A stretch of 64,000 bases of DNA from Clostridia bacterium. Its GTDB lineage: Bacteria; Bacillota; Clostridia; Christensenellales; Borkfalkiaceae. The stretch lies in contig JAFWBT010000026.1 of NCBI GenBank assembly GCA_017507005.1, positions 42,892 to 106,891 of the forward strand, written 5' to 3'. This document shows, in pieces, positions 16,481 to 24,980 of the stretch. Under the pieces are notes generated by a model. It worked only from the letters and a program-made list of their open reading frames with translations. It searched no databases and was not told the origin of the DNA. Made by a program: the position numbers and the translations under genes. The first letter of the stretch is position 1, and every line of letters begins with the position of its first letter.

Positions 16481-18295
16481 GTGAACGAAAAAAAGGGTAT
16501 AGACCAGGAATTTCTCCACGCCCTTAAACAAAAAAACGATATCGTCGAGGTGATTGGCAGCTACGTAAAGCTCGACCGCAAGGGCGGCAATCATTGGGCG
16601 TGCTGTCCCTTTCATCACGAAAAAACGCCGTCCTTTTCCGTCAGCGAGGCAGACCAGTTTTACCATTGCTTTGGCTGTGGCGTGAGCGGCGACGTGGTAA
16701 AATTCGTGCGAGAGATAGAATCGACGGATTTTATGGGTGCGGTGCGAATCTTGGCGGCGAAGGCAAAAATGCCCGTTCCTGAGAGCAATTACGACACTGA
16801 AGAAGCGGCAAAGCGTCGCAAAAAACGCGAGGCGATTGTAAAAATCGTGCTCGATTCCGCAAGGTTTTATCTGTCGAATTTATACAGCGGCGACAAGCGC
16901 GCCGACGCGTATTTGCAGTATATTTCAGGGCGTGGCTTAGCGCCGACGACGGTGAAAAAATTTGGGCTGGGCGCGTCGCTCGATTACAATTCCCTGCCCG
17001 AATATTTGGCAGGCAAAGGGTATTTTAAAGAGGACCTTATCGATAGCGGTGTGCTGTCCGTCAGTGAAAAGAACGGCAGATTGTACGATTCGCAGGGTGA
17101 ACGCTTGGTGTTCCCTATCATCAACGCATTTGACGAAGTGGTAGGTTTTAGCGGTAGAAAGCTGGAAAAGGTAAAATTCGGCAAGTATAAAAACACGTCT
17201 ACGACGTTGCTTTTCGATAAGAGCAAAACGCTATACAACGTCAATCTTTTGAAAAAACTCAAACGCGAACAACCCATAAACGAAGTCATTTTCGTCGAGG
17301 GGCAAATGGACGCGATAACGCTGTATCAGGCAGGCTTTAAGAACGTCGTTGCGACGATGGGTACGGCGTTGACGAAAGACCAAGCAAGGCTTGCCAAACG
17401 ATATACGGACAAAATCCTCATCAGCTACGACGGGGATTTCGCAGGACAAAAAGCCGATTCCAGAGGCTTGGAGATTTTAAAAGAGGCGGGCTTGGAGGTA
17501 CGCGTCGTGCCGATTCCCGACGGGAAAGACCCCGACGAGGTGGTGCGCGAAAGCCCCGAGGCGTATCAAAAATGTCTGGACGAGGCGATGCCCGTTATCG
17601 ACTATCGCCTGCACGCTTTGGAACGAAAATTCGATTTGTCGAGGACGGAGGACAAACGCAAGTTTGTTTCGGAGGCGCTCAAGGTCGTTAATGAGGCGGA
17701 AAGTGAGAGCGTTAAGGAAGAATTGTTAAAACGCCTGCGCGATAAAACGGGGATTACTTTCCACGCATTAGAGCGCGATTTGCAAAACCTCACGAAAGAA
17801 AACACCAAAACGACGATGGAAATCGTGTTGCCGCAAGAGCGGTTTGCCGAGACGGCGGCAGGCACGGACAAACAACGAAAAGCCGTTCGGTTTATTTTGG
17901 CGGCAAAGCTGTTCGCCGCGCCGTACGCAAAGGACGTGAACGTGAGCGAACTGCCGCTGACGGACGAGATACACCGTATTATCGCGCGTTATATTTCGGT
18001 GCAAGAGGAGAGCGGCACGCGAATACGCCCTAGCGAACTGTTCGAGGTGTTGGATGAGGATTGCGTGGAGCTGAACGAGATTCTCGACCTCAACTACGGG
18101 GACAAGCTGACGGGCGAAGTGGCGGAGCGGTTTTTTATCGACAGCCTGAAAACGTTGCAAAGCGAAGCGATTGAAAAAGAAATCGCGAGCTTGAACAAGG
18201 CGTACGCCGAGGCGACGGAAGAAGAGGAGAAAAAACGTATCGCCAAGCGTTTGGGTGAGTGTATCCAAAAGAAAAATGCGTTGAAAAAGAGCTAA
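16481..18295 (+). CDS. dnaG: DNA primase
   Basis: DnaG synthesises RNA primers for replication. The CHC2 zinc site is C42, H45, C63, C66 (CCPFHHEKTP and YHCFGCG). It is followed by the RNA polymerase core and the TOPRIM fold with VIFVEGQMDAITLYQ and LISYDGDFAGQKA. The C-terminal about 170 residues should contact DnaB and are less conserved. The start is taken as GTG 16481 because AGGAGG lies at 16467-16472; a longer frame from 16385 runs inside the dgt-like gene. It gives 604 residues, typical length. Confidence 0.97.
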   Translation: MNEKKGIDQEFLHALKQKNDIVEVIGSYVKLDRKGGNHWACCPFHHEKTPSFSVSEADQFYHCFGCGVSGDVVKFVREIESTDFMGAVRILAAKAKMPVPESNYDTEEAAKRRKKREAIVKIVLDSARFYLSNLYSGDKRADAYLQYISGRGLAPTTVKKFGLGASLDYNSLPEYLAGKGYFKEDLIDSGVLSVSEKNGRLYDSQGERLVFPIINAFDEVVGFSGRKLEKVKFGKYKNTSTTLLFDKSKTLYNVNLLKKLKREQPINEVIFVEGQMDAITLYQAGFKNVVATMGTALTKDQARLAKRYTDKILISYDGDFAGQKADSRGLEILKEAGLEVRVVPIPDGKDPDEVVRESPEAYQKCLDEAMPVIDYRLHALERKFDLSRTEDKRKFVSEALKVVNEAESESVKEELLKRLRDKTGITFHALERDLQNLTKENTKTTMEIVLPQERFAETAAGTDKQRKAVRFILAAKLFAAPYAKDVNVSELPLTDEIHRIIARYISVQEESGTRIRPSELFEVLDEDCVELNEILDLNYGDKLTGEVAERFFIDSLKTLQSEAIEKEIASLNKAYAEATEEEEKKRIAKRLGECIQKKNALKKS

Positions 18296-18367
18296 AAAAT
18301 AGACAAGGCTCAAAAAAAGATAAGAAAAAACAGAACAACTGTTTCGGTATAAACGGAGGATAAAAAA

Positions 18368-19423
18368 GTGAATATATCCGAGCAAAAACTCAATGAAATT
18401 TTGACAGGTATCATCAGCAACTACGGTAAAAAGGGTAGCATTTCCACGAACGCGCTTTGCGATATTATGGAAAAATACGATACGAATCCAAACCAGATTG
18501 ATTACGTATACAAGGCGCTTGGGGAAGCCGGTATCCAAATCGTAGACGAGGATCAAAGGGATAAAGAGCTGTTTGAACAGGCACTTTCCGATATCGGACT
18601 TGACGATCCCGTAAAGATGTACCTCAAAGACATTGGCCGTGTGCCTTTGCTGTCGGCGGAAGAAGAGGTCGACCTTGCAAAGCGTATGCAGGAAAACGAC
18701 GAGGCGGCGAAAAAACGTCTTTCGGAGGCGAACTTGCGTTTGGTTGTTTCCATCGCAAAACGCTACGTAGGGCGCGGTATGCTCTTCCTTGATTTGATTC
18801 AAGAGGGCAACCTTGGTTTGATGAAGGCCGTGGAAAAATTCGATTATCAAAAGGGTTTCAAATTCTCCACGTACGCAACGTGGTGGATTCGTCAGTCGAT
18901 TACGCGTGCGATTGCCGACCAAGCGCGTACGATTCGTATTCCCGTGCATATGGTGGAAACGATTAACAAATTGACGCGCGTACAACGCGTTTTGTTGCAA
19001 GAGCTTGGCAGAGAGCCGACGCCTAGCGAAATCGCGGAAAAGATGGGCGTTACGGAAGAACGTGTACGTGAAATCCAAAAAATCGCGCAAGATCCCGTGT
19101 CTTTGGAAACGCCTATCGGCGAGGAAGAAGACAGCCACCTTGGTGATTTTATCGAGGATGAAAAGACGACGACGCCTAGCGACAGCGTAGCGTTTACGAT
19201 GCTCAAAGAACAGCTCCTTGGGGTGCTGGATACGCTGACGCCGCGCGAAGAAAAGGTGTTGCGTCTTCGCTACGGTATTGACGACGGCAAGCCCAGAACG
19301 CTGGAAGAAGTGGGCAGAGAATTTAACGTAACGCGTGAACGTATCCGTCAGATTGAGGCGAAAGCGTTGAGAAAGCTCCGTCATCCCTCGCGTAGTAAAA
19401 AGCTGAAGGATTTCTTGGAATAA
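18368..19423 (+). CDS. rpoD: RNA polymerase primary sigma factor SigA/RpoD
   Basis: Housekeeping sigma factor directing RNA polymerase to -35/-10 promoters. Region 1.1 is residues 1-65; region 1.2 includes [12 protein letters not shown]. Region 2 holds [36 protein letters not shown] and [14 protein letters not shown]. Region 3 follows, and region 4 has [20 protein letters not shown] with the -35-binding helix. The 351 residues match Firmicutes SigA. The start is GTG 18368 after CGGAGGA. Its stop overlaps the trmK ATG by one base (TAATG). Confidence 0.98.
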   Translation: MNISEQKLNEILTGIISNYGKKGSISTNALCDIMEKYDTNPNQIDYVYKALGEAGIQIVDEDQRDKELFEQALSDIGLDDPVKMYLKDIGRVPLLSAEEEVDLAKRMQENDEAAKKRLSEANLRLVVSIAKRYVGRGMLFLDLIQEGNLGLMKAVEKFDYQKGFKFSTYATWWIRQSITRAIADQARTIRIPVHMVETINKLTRVQRVLLQELGREPTPSEIAEKMGVTEERVREIQKIAQDPVSLETPIGEEEDSHLGDFIEDEKTTTPSDSVAFTMLKEQLLGVLDTLTPREEKVLRLRYGIDDGKPRTLEEVGREFNVTRERIRQIEAKALRKLRHPSRSKKLKDFLE

Positions 19424-20106
19424 TGGCGTACAGCAAGCGTATCGACGTGCTGTGTTCCTTGCTCACGAGAGCGGAAACGTTTGCGGACGTGGGTTGCGAT
19501 CACGGCTACTGTTCGGAATATATGCTAAAAAACGGACTGTGCGAACGGGCGATTTTGTCCGATATCAGCAAGGGTAGCCTTGCCAAAGCGGAAAAATTGC
19601 TGGCGGAATACGTGCAATCGGGCAAGGCGGTAGCGGTGCTTGGCGATGGTTTTTTGGGCGTGCCCTCGGATACGGACGAAGTGCTGATTGCCGGCATGGG
19701 CGGCTGTGAAATCGTGTCTATTTTATCGGATAAAAAGTACGGTTTTATGCCCAAGAGATTTGTTTTTCAGCCTATGCACGATGGGGAAAAATTACGTCGG
19801 TATATCCTCGAAAACGGTGGGTATATCGAACGAGATTTTACCTTTTTCGACGGAAAATTTTACGACGTCATCGTCGGTGGAAAATCGGGAAATGGGAATC
19901 AAACGCGCGCATATACTCCCGCGGAGTATGAATTCGGCAGGGAAAACCTCGAAAGTATGCCCGAGGCGTTCGTAAAAAAGATAGAAAAGCAGCTGAAAAA
20001 CACACGCAAATATTTATCCTGTGCAGGTTTGCAAGAGGATAGCGTGAAAGAGTTGCAAGAAAGAACGGAGAAATTACAAGGAGTGCTCAACGGTGAAATT
20101 AAGTGA
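19423..20106 (+). CDS. trmK: tRNA (adenine(22)-N1)-methyltransferase
   Basis: TrmK methylates N1 of A22 in tRNA, typical of Gram-positives. The SAM-binding Rossmann start is RAETFADVGCDHGYCSEYM (glycine motif near residues 20-25). ILSDISKGSLAKAEK supplies the ribose-binding acid, and EVLIAGMGGCEIVSIL the catalytic motif IV region. A C-terminal coiled-coil helix pair completes 227 residues. It follows rpoD and overlaps the Nif3-like gene by 14 bases; this rpoD-trmK-nif3 trio is common in Firmicutes. Confidence 0.93.
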   Translation: MAYSKRIDVLCSLLTRAETFADVGCDHGYCSEYMLKNGLCERAILSDISKGSLAKAEKLLAEYVQSGKAVAVLGDGFLGVPSDTDEVLIAGMGGCEIVSILSDKKYGFMPKRFVFQPMHDGEKLRRYILENGGYIERDFTFFDGKFYDVIVGGKSGNGNQTRAYTPAEYEFGRENLESMPEAFVKKIEKQLKNTRKYLSCAGLQEDSVKELQERTEKLQGVLNGEIK

Positions 20107-20941
20107 GATTTATGCAATCGCAAACGCTATCGCGCCAAAATCGCTCAGCGACGAATATTGCGCGCAAGCAGGCGCGTACGATAACAGCGGCGTGCTTGTG
20201 GACGCAGGCGAAGAAATCGTGGGTGTTTTGTTTTCGCTCGATCTTAGCGATGGGGCGATTGATAGGGCGATTGAAATGGGCGCGAATCTGATTCTTACCC
20301 ATCATCCTATGATTTACGGCAAGATTGACCACGCGCGCCTCGATGGCGACAACCTCACCGAAAGAAAGCTGGTGAAATGTCTGAAAAAAGGCATTTCCGT
20401 TATTTCTATGCACTTGAATTTGGATTGCGCCGAGGACGGAATTGACGAGAGCCTTATGCAGGGCGTTATGCTCTCGGCTGCGAAAACGACGGGGGCAGGT
20501 ATGGATGTAACGCAAAAAAAGCCGCAAGAATCGACGGCGGTGGCGGTGATGCATCCACTCTCGCAAGGCGGCTATGGACGTGTGTATGACGTAGAGGAAA
20601 CGACGCTTGGCGCGCTCGCGGAAGAATTGAAAAAGACCTTTTCGTCCCAACGTATTTTCTTTTACGGCGATAGAAAGAGAACAATTTCGCGCGCGGCGAG
20701 CTTTTGCGGCGCAGGTGTAGACGAGGGAACGTTGCAGTTTGCGAAAAAGCAGGGCGCGGACGTTATGATTTCGGCAGATTTCAAGCATCATTTTATTACG
20801 GGGGCTTTGGAATCGGGTATGGCGGTAATCGTTTTGACGCATTATGCGTCGGAGGAATACGGCTATAAAAAATATTATGAAAAAATCCGTAGACAGATAG
20901 GGATACCGTGTGCGTATCACACGGACGAACATCTGTTGTAA
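20093..20941 (+). CDS. Nif3-like dinuclear metal centre protein
   Basis: NIF3/YqfO family protein (often named GTP cyclohydrolase 1 type 2 homolog) forming toroidal hexamers with a di-metal site; its cell role is unsettled. LILTHHPMIYG carries the metal histidines. AYDNSGVLVDAG, ISMHLNLDCAEDG and the C-terminal ADVMISADFKHHF and VLTHYASEEYG fit the fold. It lacks the central PII-like insert of the longer homologues, at 282 residues. GTG start inside trmK. Residues around AKTTGAGMDVTQ are encoded by a 23-base sequence also found in rnr (see findings). Confidence 0.9.
   Translation: MKLSEIYAIANAIAPKSLSDEYCAQAGAYDNSGVLVDAGEEIVGVLFSLDLSDGAIDRAIEMGANLILTHHPMIYGKIDHARLDGDNLTERKLVKCLKKGISVISMHLNLDCAEDGIDESLMQGVMLSAAKTTGAGMDVTQKKPQESTAVAVMHPLSQGGYGRVYDVEETTLGALAEELKKTFSSQRIFFYGDRKRTISRAASFCGAGVDEGTLQFAKKQGADVMISADFKHHFITGALESGMAVIVLTHYASEEYGYKKYYEKIRRQIGIPCAYHTDEHLL
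20483..20505 (+). repeat. 23-bp sequence shared with rnr, inside the nif3-like gene
   Basis: Bases 20483-20505 are identical to the reverse complement of 60137-60159 in rnr, but the reading frame differs between the two genes. The core GGGGGCAGGTA also opens the intergenic repeat copy at 62499. Here it encodes Thr-Thr-Gly-Ala-Gly-Met. Confidence 0.6.
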
Positions 20942-20955
20942 CGGGAGGAGATATT

Positions 20956-21657
20956 ATGTCACAGTTACAGGCTATTTTAAAGTATCAGGAAATCGACAAG
21001 GATCTGTACAAAATGGAAAGAGAACTTGCCGGGTGCGACGAGAGAAAAGAGTACGTAAAGCTGAAAAAGTTTTTAGAGACTGCACCTGAAAAGTTGGATT
21101 CCTTGGAAGCAAAGGCAGTCGCGCTCAAAGCAGAGGCGGTGGAGCTTTCCAAAAAGTACGTTGCTACGGAAGAAACGTTGAAAGATTTCGAGCACCTTGA
21201 CGAGTTGGTGACGGGCGGCGCGGACATTGCGTTCTATAAGAAAAAAGCGCAGTCGATTGTCGATCAGCTGAAAAAGATTAAGGCAGATCTCAACGTCTTG
21301 ACGACGAACGTCAAAGAAACGGACGAGGAATATCAAAAGCTGAAAAAGCAGGTTATTTCCGCGCAGAAACAATATCCTGAGGCTTCGGAAAAATATAAAG
21401 CGGTGAAGGCGGCGAAAGAAGCGGACAGAAAGGCGATTGAGGCGCAACTTGCGACGATTGCCAAAGAAATTTCCGCGGAAACGATGGAAAAATATCAAAC
21501 GAAACGAAAGGAGCGTATTTTCCCCGTCGTGGGAGAATTGATGGGTAATCGATGTCCGTTCTGCAGTATGGAACCGCCGCTTGCCGCGCGGAACAAACTG
21601 ACGGGCGGCGGCACGATTGAGTGTGACAACTGTCACCGTATTATTTTCAGCAAGTAA
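20956..21657 (+). CDS. Coiled-coil zinc-ribbon protein
   Basis: A 233-residue protein made mainly of a long coiled coil (about residues 10-185) ending in a C4 zinc ribbon: CPFCSMEPPLAARNKL, then ECDNCHRIIF. It belongs to the widespread 'C4-type zinc ribbon domain' family related to the CT398/HP0958 group, proposed to bind nucleic acid or act in secretion/flagellar regulation; no precise function is known. The ATG at 20956 is favoured by GGGAGGAG; the frame extends upstream into the nif3-like gene. It usually neighbours nif3 in Firmicutes. Confidence 0.85.
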   Translation: MSQLQAILKYQEIDKDLYKMERELAGCDERKEYVKLKKFLETAPEKLDSLEAKAVALKAEAVELSKKYVATEETLKDFEHLDELVTGGADIAFYKKKAQSIVDQLKKIKADLNVLTTNVKETDEEYQKLKKQVISAQKQYPEASEKYKAVKAAKEADRKAIEAQLATIAKEISAETMEKYQTKRKERIFPVVGELMGNRCPFCSMEPPLAARNKLTGGGTIECDNCHRIIFSK

Positions 21658-21733
21658 TTGTAGAAAAGATAGACGAAAGAAGATTGAAAAGATAACGAAG
21701 CACGTTTTTTTCTATCGTGGCATAGGATAAAAG

Positions 21734-22798
21734 GTGCAGAAAATAAAGGCGAAGATTCATTTAAAGCATATACGAGAGAACGCGCAATCGTTCGCGAAAG
21801 CAGGCAAAAAGCTGTGCGCGGTGGTGAAAGCCAACGCTTATGGACACGGCGCGGAAGAGGTGGTCGGTGCTTTGGAAGGGGTAGTGGACGCGTTTGCCGT
21901 TGCACTGTTAGACGAAGCGATAGCCATACGCGCCGCGGCGTGCGGCAAGGATATTTTAATCTTTACGCCGCCCACGACGGTGGAAGAAACGTTGACGATA
22001 GCGGAGGATGGCTATATCGCGACCGTACCCGACCTTTGGACGGCAAAACTGCTTTGCCACGTTAGCGCTACGTATAAAAAGCCAATACGAGTACATTTGA
22101 AAGTGAATACGGGCATGAACCGATACGGCATGAACAAGAGTATGCTGGGCAGAGTGTGCACGCTGTTGAAAAGACAGCCGCTTGTAAAGGTGGAGGGAAT
22201 ATACACGCATTTGTATTCGCTCTGCGTGGAAACGGCGGAACGTCAGCGTGAACTGTTTATGGAAATGCTAACGGTGTGCAAACGCTATTTTTTGGGCGTC
22301 ATCGCGCACATGGGTGGCACGTATGCCGCTTTGTTGGGCGAAAAATTTGCCTTTGATATGGTGCGTGTCGGGCTTGGTTTGTATGGGTATTTGCCGCAAA
22401 ACGCCGAGGTGGACGAAAGCGTTACAAATCGTTTGAGTTTGCAAAAAGGTATGACAGTATACGCGCCGATTGTTTGTACGCGCGCGCCGTCCTTTGGCGG
22501 CGTTGGGTATGGAAACGAGTGGACGCGTGACGAGTTAAACGGTGTGCGGCTCAACGTGTGTCGGTTTGGCTATGCGGACGGATTTTTACGGCAAAAGTCG
22601 AACGGTGTAGACGGCTGGGAGAACAACGCGAATGCTTTGTGTATGGACGTTTGTATACGCAAGGGAGCAAAGAAACGCGGCGAGTGGATTCCCGTGCTTA
22701 TCGACGCAGACGAAACGGCAAAAACGGCAGGCACAATCTCGTATGAAACGTTGTGCGCGGCAACCCGCCGTGCGGAGTGTGTGTATGATTACGAATAA
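21734..22798 (+). CDS. alr: Alanine racemase
   Basis: PLP enzyme converting L- to D-alanine for peptidoglycan. The PLP lysine is K32 in AVVKANAYGHGAEE. The barrel continues with VHLKVNTGMNRYGM and VEGIYTHLYS, and the C-terminal beta domain has GGVGYGNEWTRD with the second catalytic tyrosine and NVCRFGYADGFLR. At 354 residues it is slightly short for the family (about 370-390). GTG start at 21734 with a weak AGGATAAAAGG-type site. The last 14 bases overlap the cyclo-ligase gene. Confidence 0.92.
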   Translation: MQKIKAKIHLKHIRENAQSFAKAGKKLCAVVKANAYGHGAEEVVGALEGVVDAFAVALLDEAIAIRAAACGKDILIFTPPTTVEETLTIAEDGYIATVPDLWTAKLLCHVSATYKKPIRVHLKVNTGMNRYGMNKSMLGRVCTLLKRQPLVKVEGIYTHLYSLCVETAERQRELFMEMLTVCKRYFLGVIAHMGGTYAALLGEKFAFDMVRVGLGLYGYLPQNAEVDESVTNRLSLQKGMTVYAPIVCTRAPSFGGVGYGNEWTRDELNGVRLNVCRFGYADGFLRQKSNGVDGWENNANALCMDVCIRKGAKKRGEWIPVLIDADETAKTAGTISYETLCAATRRAECVYDYE

Positions 22799-23408
22799 AC
22801 TACGTTTCGTGGAAACGGAGGAAGACGGCTCGCAAACGGTGCAGAAAAAGAAAGCTCGTTTGCGCGCGTACATGAAAGAGCGGCGCGGCAATAATGAAAA
22901 CCGCGACGTAAAAGAACGGCTGCAAATAGAAAATTTTTTCAAGGCGTTAGAAGGGATTTTTCCTAAAAGCATAGGGGCAGGTATGCGACGAACGTTTTTC
23001 GTGTACCTTTCCTATTCCTTGGAAACGCCGACGGACGGGCTAATTGAACGGCTGATAGCGGACGGACAAGCCGTGTGCTGTCCACGCGTGGAAGGCGTAG
23101 AAATGTCTGCCGTAGAATACGGAGAGGATTTTTCGTTGTCCGAGCGTGGCATACGCGAGCCGATAGGAAAAACGTACGACGGCGCAATCGACGTAATCGT
23201 ATTGCCGTTGTTGGCGGTGGACGAGCGCGGCGCAAGGTTAGGCTACGGCGGCGGCTATTACGATCGGTTTTTAAAGGCGCATCCAAAGGCGAAACGTATC
23301 GCTTTTTGTTACGATTTCCAAATCGTGCGCGAAGTCCCGACGGAGCTACACGACGAAAAAGTGGACGTAATCGTTACGGACAAGCGCGTGTTATTCATAA
23401 AGCGGTGA
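22785..23408 (+). CDS. 5-formyltetrahydrofolate cyclo-ligase
   Basis: Converts 5-formyl-THF to 5,10-methenyl-THF with ATP (YgfA/MTHFS family). The signature is LGYGGGYYDRFL; KKKARLRAYMKERR opens the family fold, and VDVIVTDKRV ends it. The ATG at 22785 keeps the full N-terminal helix and gives 207 residues, somewhat longer than the usual 180-190. Extra residues SIGAGMRRT (62-70) lie before the FFVYLSY strand and are encoded by a sequence resembling the interspersed repeat. It overlaps alr by 14 bases in another frame. Confidence 0.92.
   Translation: MITNKLRFVETEEDGSQTVQKKKARLRAYMKERRGNNENRDVKERLQIENFFKALEGIFPKSIGAGMRRTFFVYLSYSLETPTDGLIERLIADGQAVCCPRVEGVEMSAVEYGEDFSLSERGIREPIGKTYDGAIDVIVLPLLAVDERGARLGYGGGYYDRFLKAHPKAKRIAFCYDFQIVREVPTELHDEKVDVIVTDKRVLFIKR
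22971..22994 (+). repeat. Repeat-like segment inside the cyclo-ligase gene
   Basis: ATAGGGGCAGGTATGCGACG (first 20 bases) parallels the intergenic copies ATAGGGGCATGTACGCGTTG at 15221 and 24257, with five differences. It sits in frame where the protein appears to have extra residues compared with its family. Likely a domesticated insertion, but degenerate. Confidence 0.45.
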
Positions 23409-23498
23409 TAAGAGCCACGAAAACAAGTAAAACGGCGTTAAAAACGACTCATAAAGAATAAAAATTAAAACAATATAAATACATCGGAGAAAACGAAT

Positions 23499-24257
23499 AT
23501 GGCAAATGTGAAAAAGCAACTCAAAAAATTCGGCAGACAGGTTTGGGAGCTGTATAAAAGCTCGCTGATGCCTGCGTTTATGTATCTTTGCGCAGGTATG
23601 ATACTGATGTCGATTACGATGAAAGGCGACAAAGTAGGCGAAATTCAGTGGGACAATTCCAAACTGCTGTGGACGATTGTTTGTTCGGTCGGCGCGGCGG
23701 CGTATAATGCGCTCGTTATGTGGGCGAACGGCGGTCAGCAGTATGAAATGCTCGTTTCGGGGAATATGAAACGTATGTCGGCGCAATACGGCGAGGGGTA
23801 TAAGATTTCCACGCATAAAGAGTGGAAAGAATACCGTCCTTGGAAAGGCTTTGTAATCGGCGCGTTGATTGGTATTTACGCACTCATCACGGCGTTGTAT
23901 TTCGGGCTGAACCAAGATTGGATTGACAGCTCTTTGGGCGGTAGCGAACACGGCGTAGCGGGCAGTACGTACGGCGTATTGGTCGTAATCGGCATACTCA
24001 TTTCCGGCTGGACGATTTTGCCTTTCTTGTATATCAATATGGGCGGCGTACACGTTAGCTATTTCCTGTCGGCGTTGTTCGTGCTGTTGCCCATTATCGT
24101 TTCGGGTGTGTTCTATATCGCAGGCGCGTATGCGCGCCGTAACAAAGCGCTCCGTCAACAAATGATTGCCGAACAGCAAGCAAAAGCCACGGCGGAAAAA
24201 GAGAAGAAAATTAACTATGGCGGCTTGCCTGGTACGAAACCGAAAAAACGTAAATGA
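23499..24257 (+). CDS. Membrane protein of unknown function
   Basis: Not recognised. The 252 residues hold about five hydrophobic segments (roughly 25-43, 57-75, 125-145, 160-180 and 190-215). The N-terminus is basic (KKQLKKFGRQVWELYKSS). A conserved-looking cytoplasmic stretch includes ANGGQQYEMLVSGNMKR and KEWKEYRPWKGF. The C-terminal tail is charged, and ends PGTKPKKRK. No catalytic motif is seen. The ATG follows a GGAG-like site (CGGAGAAAACG). The spacer on the left is 90 bases; the stop is followed two bases later by repeat copy 3. Probably lineage-specific. Confidence 0.75.
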   Translation: MANVKKQLKKFGRQVWELYKSSLMPAFMYLCAGMILMSITMKGDKVGEIQWDNSKLLWTIVCSVGAAAYNALVMWANGGQQYEMLVSGNMKRMSAQYGEGYKISTHKEWKEYRPWKGFVIGALIGIYALITALYFGLNQDWIDSSLGGSEHGVAGSTYGVLVVIGILISGWTILPFLYINMGGVHVSYFLSALFVLLPIIVSGVFYIAGAYARRNKALRQQMIAEQQAKATAEKEKKINYGGLPGTKPKKRK

Positions 24258-24259
24258 TA

Positions 24260-24278
24260 GGGGCATGTACGCGTTGAA
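24260..24278 (+). repeat. Interspersed short repeat, copy 3
   Basis: GGGGCATGTACGCGTTGAA immediately after the membrane protein gene. Downstream TACGCGTCCTACAT (24287-24300) can pair with part of it, so the spacer may fold as a hairpin. Confidence 0.85.
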
Positions 24279-24350
24279 TTAAAAAATACGCGTCCTACAT
24301 AGGTTGAAATATACCTTACAAAAGGCGAAAAAACAACGGAGCGAACGGCT

Positions 24351-24896
24351 ATGAGAATTATCGGCGGAAAATATAGAAGCAGAGTGCTTGCGGAGTTCCC
24401 GGGCGAGGACGTGCGTCCTACGTCCGACCGTGTTCGCGAGTCGCTGTTTAATATCCTCGCGCTAAAAATGTACGGCGCGCGCGTACTCGATTTGTTTTCC
24501 GGCAGCGGCGCGTTGGGCTTGGAGAGTTTGTCGCGCGGCGCGAAAGAGGTCGTGTTTAACGATTGTTCAAAAGATAGCCTTGCGATTTTGAAAAAGAATT
24601 TGGCGGCACTTAAAATTCCCGTAGGCGGCGACGAGGCAAAGGTATATAATTACGATTTCACCGTTTGTTTGGAAACACTGCGCGGGGAGTTCGACTTGAT
24701 TTTGATTGATCCGCCTTACCGATTTGATTATGGTGTCGCGGCACTCAAAAAGATAGCGCAAAAAGGCTTGCTTTCTGACGGCGGTATTGCCGTATACGAG
24801 CGCGATCGTCCCTTTGAGGGGGAGATAGACGGCTTGGAAAAATACGACGAGAGAAAGTACGGAAAGACGTATTTGACCTTTTTCAAACGCGCCTAA
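24351..24896 (+). CDS. rsmD: 16S rRNA (guanine(966)-N2)-methyltransferase
   Basis: RsmD methylates G966 of 16S rRNA on 30S particles. MRIIGGKYRSR, RPTSDRVRESLFNIL, VLDLFSGSGALGLESLSRGA (SAM site) and LILIDPPYRF (catalytic DPPY) are diagnostic. The length of 181 residues is normal. The ATG lies after a weak GGAG-like site (ACGGAGCGAACGGCT). It precedes coaD, the usual Firmicutes pairing. Confidence 0.96.
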   Translation: MRIIGGKYRSRVLAEFPGEDVRPTSDRVRESLFNILALKMYGARVLDLFSGSGALGLESLSRGAKEVVFNDCSKDSLAILKKNLAALKIPVGGDEAKVYNYDFTVCLETLRGEFDLILIDPPYRFDYGVAALKKIAQKGLLSDGGIAVYERDRPFEGEIDGLEKYDERKYGKTYLTFFKRA

Positions 24897-24954
24897 ACGC
24901 GGCGCATAGTAGCGTATAAACGTAGCGCATAAATGACGTAGCGCCTAAACGCGG
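24889..24954. repeat. Degenerate tandem repeat between rsmD and coaD
   Basis: GCGCCTAAACGCGG occurs at 24889-24902 (overlapping the rsmD stop) and again at 24941-24954, 52 bases apart. Between them CGTAGCG-type units recur (GTAGCGTATAAA, GTAGCGCATAAA, GTAGCGCCTAAA). This looks like local duplication. Confidence 0.6.
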
Positions 24955-24980
24955 AGTAGGGGTAAAAAAGGAGCGAAAAG

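Noticed and set aside
17768-19384. 538-codon minus-strand open frame opposite dnaG and rpoD
   Set aside because: Antisense shadow of two well-identified genes; composition is that of a reverse frame.
22869-22878. Inverted CATGTACGCG inside the cyclo-ligase gene
   Set aside because: Ten bases only, encoding the native LRAYMK helix.
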